From: Dysgonamonadaceae bacterium
GTDB lineage: Bacteria; Bacteroidota; Bacteroidia; Bacteroidales; Dysgonomonadaceae
Direction of reading: 5' to 3'
Length of the DNA: 36,766 nt
Assembly (NCBI GenBank): GCA_031272205.1
Contig: JAISUH010000081.1
Span: 1 to 36,766 of the forward strand
Part shown: positions 9,616 through 17,688 of the stretch, in pieces
Position numbering within the stretch: position 1 is the stretch's first letter
Layout: each line of letters opens with the position of its first letter
Notes under the pieces: generated by a model
What the model saw: the letters and a program-made list of their open reading frames with translations, nothing else
What the model was told of the DNA's origin: nothing
Database searches by the model: none
Position numbers and translations under genes: made by a program

Positions 9616-10640
9616 ACCTGAAAATGGAAATGCAACGAAAACAATTGAAACGAGTGTTCGACCTTTTGCTGCTATTGGCGGCATTGGTCGTCGTGTCGGC
9701 ATTATCGCTGGGCATCGGCGAAATCTCCATCCCTTTTTTCGACATTCCCCGTTTGTTCTCCGAAAAAGGGGGCATGGAATACGGTGTCTTGGCCTATATC
9801 CGTCTGCCGCGCACGCTGCTCGGCTTTGCCGTCGGGGGCAGCCTAAGCTTGGCAGGAGCGATACTGCAAGGCATTTACCGCAATCCCTTGGTCGAGCCTT
9901 ACACGCTTGGCATATCGGGCGGAGCATCGTTAGGCGTTACTTTTGCTATTGTCAGCGGCTTGCAGTTGCTGAACGCTTTTTTCTTGCCCTTGGCAGGATT
10001 TATCGGCGCCTTCGCCAGCATCTTCTTGGTTTATACACTGAGTTTGCGGCGCAACTCATTGAATGTGAACCGAATGTTGCTCATCGGAGTGATGGTGAGC
10101 TTCATCTCCTCGTCGCTGATGATGTTTCTGATGTCGATCACCACTTCCGATAATTTGCACGGCATTGTGCTGTGGACAATGGGCTCGCTTGCCGCCTCCG
10201 ACAATACGATGATCGTTGCTATGCTTGTGCTCTCGCTTATTTGCCTTGCGGCATCCTATCTGTTTGTCATGCCGCTCAACGCTTTGCGCATGGGCGAAGA
10301 AAACGCCCGTTATTTGGGCTTCAATGTCAATGTCGTCATTCGTATTCTGTTTGTCGTTACATCGCTGCTCACGGGCGCGTGTATCGCTGTAGCGGGGATT
10401 ATCGGGTTTGTGGGCTTGGTCATTCCCCACATCGTCCGCTTGAGGGTGGGTTCGGATTACCGCATCGTGCTCGTTTCTTCTTTTTTGAGTGGCAGCATTT
10501 TTCTTATCCTTTGCGATTTGCTTGCCCGTACCATCGTAGCTCCCAACGAATTGCCCATCGGCGTTATCACGGGCATCATTGGAGGCGTGATGTTTATTGT
10601 GTTGTTGAGCCGCTCCGGCCGTGTAACTTCAAAAAACTGA
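9612..10640 (+). CDS. ABC transporter permease, FecCD/BtuC family
   Basis: A 342-residue polytopic membrane protein with about ten hydrophobic segments, the length and pattern of FecCD/BtuC importers. Diagnostic stretches are YIRLPRTLLGFAVGGSLSLA, LQGIYRNPLVEPYTLGISGG and, near the C-terminus, AVAGIIGFVGLVIPHIVRL, which contains the coupling helix contacting the ATPase. It would form the channel for B12 or a metal chelate through the inner membrane. The ATG at 9612 overlaps the stop of the binding-protein gene, so translation is probably coupled; the much longer open frame beginning at 9483 runs inside that gene and is rejected. The ATPase gene starts four bases after the stop. Confidence 0.93.
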   Translation: MNLKMEMQRKQLKRVFDLLLLLAALVVVSALSLGIGEISIPFFDIPRLFSEKGGMEYGVLAYIRLPRTLLGFAVGGSLSLAGAILQGIYRNPLVEPYTLGISGGASLGVTFAIVSGLQLLNAFFLPLAGFIGAFASIFLVYTLSLRRNSLNVNRMLLIGVMVSFISSSLMMFLMSITTSDNLHGIVLWTMGSLAASDNTMIVAMLVLSLICLAASYLFVMPLNALRMGEENARYLGFNVNVVIRILFVVTSLLTGACIAVAGIIGFVGLVIPHIVRLRVGSDYRIVLVSSFLSGSIFLILCDLLARTIVAPNELPIGVITGIIGGVMFIVLLSRSGRVTSKN

Positions 10641-10644
10641 CAGG

Positions 10645-11445
10645 ATGAGCGGATTTCTTGACATACAAAACATTTCTTGCGGATACTCCGGCGGGTTCAG
10701 GATTCGGAATATAAATTTTTCCTTAGCCGAAGGGGCTTTCGCGGGAATCATCGGGCCTAACGGCTCGGGGAAAACCACGCTTTTCAAGGGCGTAACGGGA
10801 AGCCTTCCCTTACTCGAAGGGCGGATGCTGTTGGGCGGGGAGGATTTATCGAGCCTTACTTTTCGCGAAAAAGCGAAAAAAATGGCCGTAGTATCGCAAT
10901 TTGCCGAGATTGCCGACATTAGGGTGGAAGATTACGTGTTGATGGGCAGACTGCCTTATCGGAAACGCTTTCAGTTTTTCGACCGGAAAGATGATATCGA
11001 AATGGCGCATCACTATATGCGGCTGACGCATACTTACAGCCTCAGGGATAAGCTCATATCCGAATTAAGCGGGGGCGAAAGGCAGATGGCAAGCATCGCG
11101 GCGGCCTTGTCGCAACAGCCCCGCTTGCTCTTGCTCGACGAACCTACCGCACACCTCGATATTACGCATCAGGTGCGTTTTATGAATCTCATCCAGCGCT
11201 TGAACGAAGAGTTGCGGCTGACGGTAATGATGATTGTGCACGACCTCTCGCTTGCTGCCGAATATTGCGATTTTTTGCTGATGATGAAAGAAGGGCAAAC
11301 GTTTTGTCAGGGCGAACCCGACAAAGTGCTCACCTACGAAAACATCGAACAGGTTTACGATACGGTGGTCGTGGTTAAAACCAATCCCGTATCGGGAAAA
11401 CCTGTGGTTTTCCCGATCTCCGAGCGACGGTTGCGTGATGCTTGA
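10645..11445 (+). CDS. ABC transporter ATP-binding protein, FepC/BtuD type
   Basis: A 266-residue ATPase that powers the importer encoded just upstream. Walker A is GPNGSGKTT (37-45), the Q-loop is VVSQF (about 82-86), the ABC signature is LSGGERQ (141-147) and Walker B is LLLLDEP (161-167), followed by the D-loop AHLD and the H-loop histidine in VMMIVHDLSLA. This order and length are normal for ATPases of metal-chelate and B12 importers. It is the last gene of the three-gene operon; no strong terminator hairpin is visible in the 92 bases before the DUF192 gene. Confidence 0.94.
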   Translation: MSGFLDIQNISCGYSGGFRIRNINFSLAEGAFAGIIGPNGSGKTTLFKGVTGSLPLLEGRMLLGGEDLSSLTFREKAKKMAVVSQFAEIADIRVEDYVLMGRLPYRKRFQFFDRKDDIEMAHHYMRLTHTYSLRDKLISELSGGERQMASIAAALSQQPRLLLLDEPTAHLDITHQVRFMNLIQRLNEELRLTVMMIVHDLSLAAEYCDFLLMMKEGQTFCQGEPDKVLTYENIEQVYDTVVVVKTNPVSGKPVVFPISERRLRDA

Positions 11446-11509
11446 CGGTAAAGCCGCCTTTTGTCGGTTCTTTTCGATCCTTGGTGAACAATTTTATCAT
11501 AAAAATGAC

Positions 11510-11517
11510 TATTTTTG
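11510..11517 (+). promoter_or_regulatory. Candidate -7 box for the DUF192 gene
   Basis: TATTTTTG matches TAnnTTTG, 20 bases before the start codon. The nearest TTG (11481-11483) is 26 bases upstream, longer than the usual spacing. Confidence 0.4.
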
Positions 11518-11537
11518 AACCCGAATAATAGAATTGT

Positions 11538-12059
11538 ATGGTTATGAAAACTCGTAAATTGCTTTGGATAATCCTTGCGATTGCCCTATTGGGAGTTGGT
11601 CTTTACTTTGTGTTGTCGCGTGCGGAAAAAGCAAAAACCGATGAGATAGGGCAAGCACAGGCCTTGGATATCACCTTCAACAAACAGGGCGAACTTTTCT
11701 TCATTGCTTCGCAAAAAGGAGATACCCTTGCGACGATCGAAATAGAAATCGCCGATAACGAGCAAAGCCGCGCCCAAGGACTGATGTACCGAAAATCGAT
11801 TCCCGAAAATGCGGGGATGCTTTTTATACAGGACGAAGAAGATATTCAAAGCTTTTGGATGAAAAACACCTTTATCCCGCTCGACATGATTTTTGCCAAC
11901 GCCAACAAGAACATCGTAACCATTCAGACAAACACCACGCCCCTGCAAGAGTGGTCGTATTCGTCTTCGGCGCCCGCCCTCTACGTGATTGAGGTAAATG
12001 CCGGATATTGCGCCGCTAAGGGAATAAAGACGGGTGACACCTTCGATTATAATCAATGA
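11538..12059 (+). CDS. DUF192 domain-containing membrane-anchored protein
   Basis: A 173-residue protein with one N-terminal hydrophobic helix (LLWIILAIALLGVGLYFVL) that is probably an uncleaved anchor or signal. Residues about 58-170 match DUF192: IEIADNEQSRAQGLMYRKSIPENAGMLF carries the conserved GLMYR, followed by FWMKNTFIPLDMIF and a C-terminal VIEVNAGYCAAKGIKTGD. The family is a small beta-rich extracytoplasmic domain of unknown function. An ATG two codons downstream (11544) is an equally good start. It is probably transcribed alone from the box at 11510. The gene faces the CotH operon, which ends at 12525 on the other strand. Confidence 0.85.
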   Translation: MVMKTRKLLWIILAIALLGVGLYFVLSRAEKAKTDEIGQAQALDITFNKQGELFFIASQKGDTLATIEIEIADNEQSRAQGLMYRKSIPENAGMLFIQDEEDIQSFWMKNTFIPLDMIFANANKNIVTIQTNTTPLQEWSYSSSAPALYVIEVNAGYCAAKGIKTGDTFDYNQ

Positions 12060-12442
12060 AATAAGGGCAGAATCGGGTGTGGCGTTCTTGGGCTACGAAG
12101 GGTTGCGCAAGAACAGATAAAGGGGCACACTTTATTAACCGTATGCTTCAGCTTACGGACAGAACATCCCTCTCCACTCAAAAGTCCCGCCGAGGGACGA
12201 CACTTGCATCGCCTTTTTTTTAAAAAACATTCCAAATTTTCGAAATTTGGAATGTTTAGCTGTCCCCTCGAAGAACTAAGAACTATAAACTACCCACTAA
12301 AACACCCTCTTTCGCGCCTTCTAACTTCTAATTTCTACCTTTTCAACTTCCAACTCTTCATTCTCAATTCTTCATTCTCAACTCCCCCCTCTAAACCTTG
12401 AACGTGAACCATTATTCCCGTCGGGTGGGGACAAAAATGAAA
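12060..12442. other. Convergent intergenic region with repeat remnants
   Basis: No gene is visible. 12061-12124 resembles 23015-23074 in the same orientation (shared core cttgggctac, aagggttgcgcaa, aacagataa). 12186-12199 can form a GTCCC/GGGAC hairpin, 12226-12258 is a perfect inverted repeat, and 12258-12289 resembles the complement of 22737-22761. 12290-12400 is pyrimidine-rich with repeated ATTCTCAAT-like units that match the complement of 22694-22732. Confidence 0.6.
12226..12258. repeat. Perfect inverted repeat with 15-bp arms
   Basis: The arms AAACATTCCAAATTT (12226-12240) and its exact complement (12244-12258) flank the 3-base spacer TCG. A run of T lies just upstream (12214-12222). 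It could act as a terminator-like hairpin for the convergent transcripts or be part of a mobile repeat. Confidence 0.8.
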
Positions 12443-12478
12443 AGCGGGGCTGCCTCTGATTTTGAGACAGCCCCCGCT
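12443..12478 (-). terminator. Terminator of the susC-susD-cotH operon
   Basis: The imperfect inverted repeat AAGCGGGGCTGCCTC / GAGACAGCCCCCGCTT forms a GC-rich stem of about 14 bp with one mismatch and one bulged C. On the minus strand it is followed by TTTTCATTTTTG. It lies about 46 bases after the CotH-gene stop, as expected for an intrinsic terminator. Confidence 0.75.
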
Positions 12479-12524
12479 TGTTGAGTTGCACCGGATTGAG
12501 GCCGCGGACATTGCCGCAGGTCAT

Positions 12525-14420
12525 TTACAATCCGTTAATATTCGTATTCAGCCATACGAGCCGTTTTTCCACGAAATCCACCAAATAATTGATTTCGGCG
12601 GAGTATGTGCCCCTGTCGATATAATTGGGCCACATCACCTCGTTGATATCCCATCCGGCGCCGCCGCTCGCTTTGCTCCCGAAATTCCTTTGTTGGGCTT
12701 CATTCAAAGAGGCCGCTTTGTCTTTAATGAAATTGGGGATTTGGTCCAATTGGGGTTTCAGCGCGTTCCATCTTGCTTTCAACTCGGAAACGAAGGAGGG
12801 GTCTTCAAAAAAGCGGTCGAACCACGGCGAGCAGGTCTTGATATACCAGCCGTCGGGCCCGACGGACGACGCCCCCTGTTCCCACGTGATGTGTTCGGCG
12901 TTCCCGAAGGCGATGTCGAAGTCCCAGACGAGCGGCATCTCTATTTTTCCGTTGCGGATGGCCATGTAACAGCTGCCGCGCATATTCCCATCCACATTCT
13001 TAGCCAATTCCTGCACAATATAGTAATTGATAAAGGAAGGCACGTCGATGTATTTTCTGTAGCCGTTTGTCGCGTCGGTGAAGTTGTCGGAATAGAGCGT
13101 TTGTTCCGCCGTATTGAAAAAGTCTTTCACATAATTGAATTGTGCGTCGTTTGGCGTATCGGGGTCTTTAAACATCATGGGAAGCTCTTTTTTGTCGGTT
13201 TTGAATTTATAGGGTTCGTCGTAGTGGAAATCCAATTCGAGAAAATAATTTCCCGCAACGTCGCTGCTGCCCACCAAATCCATATTGAGCCGGTCTTTCG
13301 CCACTTTCACGTGCTCGGTGAACGAATACACGCCTTGATACACGTTGTTTTTGTAAAAATCGATGCTGTAAGAGGCCGGCGTCCAGCTCATTCCGGCAAT
13401 CCGAGCCATCTCGAAGGCCGTGATGTTGCGGAGCAGGGTCTTATCGGTATAGTTTGCCAAGAGCGCCCAGTCTTTATCGGAGGGCAAGCCAAGGATCGAA
13501 GCCTTGCTGTCTAATTTCATCCGGTAGGGTTTTTTGGGCATTCCCCACGTGGAATTTCCGCGCCCCCGCACGCCGGTTCTCGCTGTGAACGAAACCACGT
13601 TGGAATAATAGCTGTCGAGGTCTTTCATCTCGATGGTCGAACTCACGTAGTTTTCCTTGTCCAAAATCTCAGCGCCGCCATCCGTAGTCAAATACAGCCT
13701 CGGTAGCCGTTTCAGGTCTTTCGATACGCTGACGCGGTAGTCTTTTTTCGAGCCGTCTTCGGCGACGATGGTGTAGGTTACGGGGCTGCTGAAATTGTTC
13801 GCCGTAACGCCGCTGACCTGTTCCACATTGCCTATCATAACGCTTCTTCCCTTGAAAGTGAAATTGGCGATAAGGTTATTGGGCGAGGCGGCGTAAGGAA
13901 TCGACAGGCTGACGTCCTGATCCTGTATCGATCCGGCGGCGATTTTTTCCAATTCACCGTTTAAGGTCGGCGTGAACGAGAACGTTTCAAATTCGGCGGC
14001 AGACGACTTCGCCGCAATGACGGTGTAGTTGGTTTTCGTGCCGTCTTCGGCCACGACGGTATAAGTTACGGGGTTGCTGAAATCGTTTTGAGTAACGCCG
14101 CTGACCTGTTCCACATTGCCCACCATAACCGATTTTCCTTGGAAAGAGAAGGTGGCGATGAGCTTATTGAGCGAGGCGGTATAAGGCATAGACAGGTTTA
14201 CTTCGTTTTTCCAGATTAAACCAACGACGGTTGTTTCTATCCCGCTGTTCAAGGTTGGAGAGAACGAAAAGGATTCGAGGCGGGCGTCCGATGAAAGGCT
14301 TTCACCGGGTTGGTCTTTCGAGCAGGAGCTGAAGAATGACAACAGGATAAAACACAGCGCCACAGCCGTTGCATTGACCGAGAGATGATATTTCAGCTGT
14401 TTGTGATTTTTTTTACACAT
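12525..14420 (-). CDS. CotH-kinase-family surface lipoprotein with tandem N-terminal repeats
   Basis: A protein of about 631 residues. A lipoprotein signal (hydrophobic 17-31, lipidated Cys33) is followed by two copies of a domain of about 90 residues (roughly 45-125 and 135-220), each with a strand like SFSFTPTLNGELE, then IAxFxFxGxSVMxGNVEQVSGV and PVTYTVVAEDG; this resembles DUF5018-type beta domains. Residues about 235-620 match the CotH kinase family: RGRGNSTWGMPKKPYRMKLD, then DKDWALLANYTDKTLLRN, and VWDFDIAFGN, whose aspartates resemble the metal-binding motif. CotH proteins are atypical kinases that phosphorylate spore-coat or secreted proteins; here the target is unknown. It is the last gene of the operon, after a 146-base gap that contains a hairpin. 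The in-frame ATG at 14432 is a possible start four codons earlier. Confidence 0.87.
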   Translation of the reverse strand: MCKKNHKQLKYHLSVNATAVALCFILLSFFSSCSKDQPGESLSSDARLESFSFSPTLNSGIETTVVGLIWKNEVNLSMPYTASLNKLIATFSFQGKSVMVGNVEQVSGVTQNDFSNPVTYTVVAEDGTKTNYTVIAAKSSAAEFETFSFTPTLNGELEKIAAGSIQDQDVSLSIPYAASPNNLIANFTFKGRSVMIGNVEQVSGVTANNFSSPVTYTIVAEDGSKKDYRVSVSKDLKRLPRLYLTTDGGAEILDKENYVSSTIEMKDLDSYYSNVVSFTARTGVRGRGNSTWGMPKKPYRMKLDSKASILGLPSDKDWALLANYTDKTLLRNITAFEMARIAGMSWTPASYSIDFYKNNVYQGVYSFTEHVKVAKDRLNMDLVGSSDVAGNYFLELDFHYDEPYKFKTDKKELPMMFKDPDTPNDAQFNYVKDFFNTAEQTLYSDNFTDATNGYRKYIDVPSFINYYIVQELAKNVDGNMRGSCYMAIRNGKIEMPLVWDFDIAFGNAEHITWEQGASSVGPDGWYIKTCSPWFDRFFEDPSFVSELKARWNALKPQLDQIPNFIKDKAASLNEAQQRNFGSKASGGAGWDINEVMWPNYIDRGTYSAEINYLVDFVEKRLVWLNTNINGL

Positions 14421-14489
14421 ATTCAAGTACATGATAGCTTAAAAGTTGAATGAATGATTGATCTATTTTCGGAGAATTAAAACGGAATA

Positions 14490-14535
14490 TCTCCGGAATG
14501 CCGGCGGCATGATACCGCAAACGGCGCTCCGGAGA
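14490..14535 (-). repeat. Intercistronic stem-loop between DUF1735-type gene and cotH
   Basis: The 8-bp arms TCTCCGGA (14490-14497) and TCCGGAGA (14528-14535) pair exactly. Inside them GCCG (14500-14503) pairs with CGGC (14522-14525) and GCGG (14504-14507) with CCGC (14515-14518). No T run follows on the minus strand, so it looks like a processing or stability element rather than a terminator. Confidence 0.6.
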
Positions 14536-14566
14536 CATTATTATCTATATTTACGTAAATCGGAGA

Positions 14567-15610
14567 TTACCAGTAGATAGCCTGATCTTCGTCCGGAATC
14601 AACGTATCCACGTTACGTTGCATCAGCATGGTACCCTTACATCTGTAGGGGAAATCGATGTTGGCGCTCGATACCGTGTCCGTGTATTTATACTCCATTG
14701 TCAGCGTAAAGAAACGCTTGATAACGTGCGGACGGTCAACATCGAGTTCTTCTTTGATTTCGTAAGTCGGTGTTCCGATCACTTCGAAGCTCAACGCCGG
14801 TTCGGTGGCTGACAATTCCAATAATCCTTTTTTCACGTACAGACCCGTACCTTCACCGGTATTATCGTCCATGATTTCCGTTACTTCGGTCGGTTCCAAG
14901 AACTTGCACAACACTTTGAAATGGCTTCTGTTTTCAGCCAATTCTTCCGTGATGCCGGCATAGAAGAAAATGGTATTATCATCAACAACCCTTGCGTCGC
15001 GCGAGTTGGCAGTCATGTAATTCACGTCGTTTCCCTGAAAATACACATACATACTGCTGGCGCTGTACGTTCCCGAATAGTCGTTAAACGGCATCACCCA
15101 AAGCAAGGCTTTCTGACGGCCTTTATAGGTGTTTAGCGTATAAGAAGCGTCGGGCAGGATGGTCAGGGGCAAGACCCATTTTTCCACCAAGTCCAATCCG
15201 GAGAATTGGAAATTGATATCAAAGAGCGCCACATCGCTGCCTGCCGGAATGCGGCAGGTTTGCGACGGAAAATCGTAAAAATTATCGGGCAACTGTTTGT
15301 AATACAGGTCGCTACGGTCAGCATAGCGGTCGATATTCAGATCGTTCAGCGTGTCGTTGTCCACACCGATGCGCACGGTATAATCTTTGTCGTTTTTCTG
15401 CGAACCGCTCACAATGACCGGAAGCTTGTAGGTAACAACTTCGTTGTTAGGATTGTACCTCAAATAGATGATCGATACTTCTCCCTGATTGATGGGCGCT
15501 TTCAGCGACACCATCCGGGTATATAATTCGCTTTCCCATTCGTCGTTACAACCTGAAAAACCAAGAAGCGCGACAATAAGCAGGGACAAATAAAAATAAC
15601 GATGTTTCAT
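14567..15610 (-). CDS. DUF4973/DUF1735-type surface lipoprotein
   Basis: A lipoprotein of 347 residues (signal MKHRYFYLSLLIVALLGFSGC, lipidated Cys21). Residues about 25-160 look like the DUF1735 (BT_3987-type) N-terminal domain of SusD-linked lipoproteins, with the pattern SIIYLRYNPNNEVVTYKLPV, a later IPAGSDVALFDI and WVLPLTILPDASY. The C-terminal half (LLWVMPFNDYSGTYSASS onwards) resembles the lipocalin-like part found in such proteins. They are generally thought to be surface ligand-binding proteins of SusCD systems. The ATG complementary to 15608-15610 gives a normal signal peptide; the frame extends 15 codons upstream into the 3' end of the SusD gene. The gap to susD is 37 bases, so the genes are cotranscribed. 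Confidence 0.78.
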   Translation of the reverse strand: MKHRYFYLSLLIVALLGFSGCNDEWESELYTRMVSLKAPINQGEVSIIYLRYNPNNEVVTYKLPVIVSGSQKNDKDYTVRIGVDNDTLNDLNIDRYADRSDLYYKQLPDNFYDFPSQTCRIPAGSDVALFDINFQFSGLDLVEKWVLPLTILPDASYTLNTYKGRQKALLWVMPFNDYSGTYSASSMYVYFQGNDVNYMTANSRDARVVDDNTIFFYAGITEELAENRSHFKVLCKFLEPTEVTEIMDDNTGEGTGLYVKKGLLELSATEPALSFEVIGTPTYEIKEELDVDRPHVIKRFFTLTMEYKYTDTVSSANIDFPYRCKGTMLMQRNVDTLIPDEDQAIYW

Positions 15611-15647
15611 ATTATTCTTTTTTAGTTTGTTTTTATATTCAAATTCG

Positions 15648-17675
15648 TTAATCATAGGATGGCCATCCGGGCGCTTGCGTCAGACGGGCATTTCGTTTCA
15701 ATTCGCTGTAAGCGACAGGCCAGAAGTATTTTTTCATCGACCACGATGTTTGCACGCTGGGTACCGCCACCTGTTCGTAGAAATATTCGCGATACTGAGC
15801 CGGAACGGTTGTGTTGCAGCCGTAGATCATCTGGTTTTCTTCCTGCGGAGCGTCTTTCCAGCGGCGAAGGTCGAAATAGCGTTGGTTTTCGCCCAAAAAT
15901 TCGATCTGGCGTTCGCGTTTGATCCATGGTCTCAACTCGTCGGGAGAGGTGTAGGGATCGCCCACGCCGAGGTCGTCGAAATTGGGTACTCCACCGCGCA
16001 AGCGTACCGGAAGCACAGCCGCTTTCATGGCCGCAATGTCGCGCGAAAGGGTATAGGTTTCGCTGCCGTCCCACGAAGCGATCTGATAGCTGGTAGTCAG
16101 TTCGTTCAGCGCTTCGGCATACATCAGCAGGATGTCGGCGTAACGGATAGCGGTATCCACTTTCGGATAAGCCTGTCCGTTGTTGTAGCTTTCTTTCGGA
16201 TTCACAAATTTCATCATCCCGATGCCGGTCGGTATCCATCGGTCATTGGTAGATACGATTTTTCGTCCGTCGTTTTCGCCGTAGTAATAGAAGCACTGGA
16301 AGTTACGGTTTGCCGCATCGTTTGCGCTGGTGCAGGACCAGAGAGCGCCGCTGAAAGCGACCGAGGCATAGAAGCGCGGTTCGCGGTTGGCGTATTCCTT
16401 CCATACATTGGCTTTCAGATAGGGATATTCGCCATCGTAGGTTGTAAATCCTTTTTCGGCGGTGGCCCGGTTAAAGGGTTTGCCGTCGTTCATACCGTAA
16501 GCGTCGCACTGTTTGCCGGTAATACCGTGGCAGTTCCATCCGCTTGCTTTGGCTACGGGCATCTGGTGGCGCGACATGGATTGGATTCCGTACTCGTCGT
16601 TCAACTGGTTGTCGCCGCGCGTAAAAATCAATTCGGGGCTTTCGGCAACGTAAAGGTCGCCATTAAACACAGCGCGGTAGGAGTCCAGCGGGTCGATATC
16701 GCTCCATCCGCCTTCTTCGAAAGTTTTTTCGGAATATATGGGATGATAAGGTATATCCGCCGTTCTCGGATAAGCGCCGTAAGCGTCTCCGGTAGGACGT
16801 TTGGGAACGGTATAAAGTTTGTATTTACCCAATTTCATCACATCCAAGGCTGCGGCTGCGGCTTTGGCCCATTTGGCTTCGTCGTATTGTTGGGAGATCA
16901 GCTGTTTGCCTTTATCGTCAACAAAGGAGGCCATTTCGGCATTTCCGTTTGCCAAAGGACTGGCGGCATAGAGGTAGGCTTTGGCGCGAACGGCCAACGC
17001 AGCGCCTTTTGTCGGGCGCGAAGCGGAGCGCGAGTTGCGGTCGCTTTCCAAATATTCGGCGGCCAGCAACATCTGTTCGGCAATGTATTCCGCACATTCG
17101 TCGTAGGTATTCCTCGGATAAGCCAGTTCCGAATACGAAGATTCGTAGTCGAGACCTTCGTCGGGCAGGATAGGTACCGGGCCGTATTTGCGGAGCAAGA
17201 GCCAGTAGAGATAGGCGCGGACAAAATAGGCCTGTCCTTTCAGGTCGCGGTATTCCGCTTCGGTGATCTCGTCGCCCGGATGCACGTTGGCAAGGAAGAT
17301 GGAAGCCTGACGGATACCTTCGTAAGACTGGTCCCATGGACGGGAAATCAGGTCTCCCGCATTGCCGGTGAATTGAGGGCCGTATTCGCCGAATTTGAAT
17401 GCCGAATAAAGTATGCCGGCGCCGCTTTCGGTGAAAATCATATCGTCGGAATAATTGGTCAGGTTAAAGCGCACGTGACCAATCTCCAAGTTGAAAGAGA
17501 GCAGCTGGTAATAGGCATTCGCCAACCACTGTTCGGTATAATCGCGGCTGTTGAATATCCGCTCCAAGTCTTGCCGGTCGCTGAAATAGCGATCTACGTT
17601 CAAGTAATCGGTACAAGACTGTAACCCGAAAATAAAACAGGTTATGATACTGAGTAAGATATGTTTCTTTTTCAT
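15648..17675 (-). CDS. SusD/RagB-family outer-membrane nutrient-binding lipoprotein
   Basis: A lipoprotein of 675 residues (signal MKKKHILLSIITCFIFGLQSC, lipidated Cys21). It has the features of SusD proteins: an N-terminal helical TPR-like region (for example YAEALNEL and GQAYFVRAYLYWLLLRKYG) and the C-terminal signature with RERQIEFLGENQRYFDLRRW. SusD forms the lid over the SusC barrel and captures a ligand at the cell surface for TonB-driven import. At 675 residues it is longer than classical SusD (about 550), which is common in the family. It begins 13 bases after the susC stop, so the pair is clearly cotranscribed. The ligand cannot be inferred. Confidence 0.95.
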   Translation of the reverse strand: MKKKHILLSIITCFIFGLQSCTDYLNVDRYFSDRQDLERIFNSRDYTEQWLANAYYQLLSFNLEIGHVRFNLTNYSDDMIFTESGAGILYSAFKFGEYGPQFTGNAGDLISRPWDQSYEGIRQASIFLANVHPGDEITEAEYRDLKGQAYFVRAYLYWLLLRKYGPVPILPDEGLDYESSYSELAYPRNTYDECAEYIAEQMLLAAEYLESDRNSRSASRPTKGAALAVRAKAYLYAASPLANGNAEMASFVDDKGKQLISQQYDEAKWAKAAAAALDVMKLGKYKLYTVPKRPTGDAYGAYPRTADIPYHPIYSEKTFEEGGWSDIDPLDSYRAVFNGDLYVAESPELIFTRGDNQLNDEYGIQSMSRHQMPVAKASGWNCHGITGKQCDAYGMNDGKPFNRATAEKGFTTYDGEYPYLKANVWKEYANREPRFYASVAFSGALWSCTSANDAANRNFQCFYYYGENDGRKIVSTNDRWIPTGIGMMKFVNPKESYNNGQAYPKVDTAIRYADILLMYAEALNELTTSYQIASWDGSETYTLSRDIAAMKAAVLPVRLRGGVPNFDDLGVGDPYTSPDELRPWIKRERQIEFLGENQRYFDLRRWKDAPQEENQMIYGCNTTVPAQYREYFYEQVAVPSVQTSWSMKKYFWPVAYSELKRNARLTQAPGWPSYD

Positions 17676-17688
17676 ATAATTGTCCTTG

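Noticed and set aside
12462-13514. Long plus-strand open frame opposite the CotH gene
   Set aside because: It begins inside the terminator hairpin and overlaps the well-supported CotH kinase domain; no domain is seen in its translation.
15627-17624. Very long plus-strand open frame (665 codons) opposite susD
   Set aside because: The minus strand encodes a clear SusD protein with lipobox and family motifs; the plus-strand frame has no recognisable domain and a composition typical of the complement of a GC-moderate gene.
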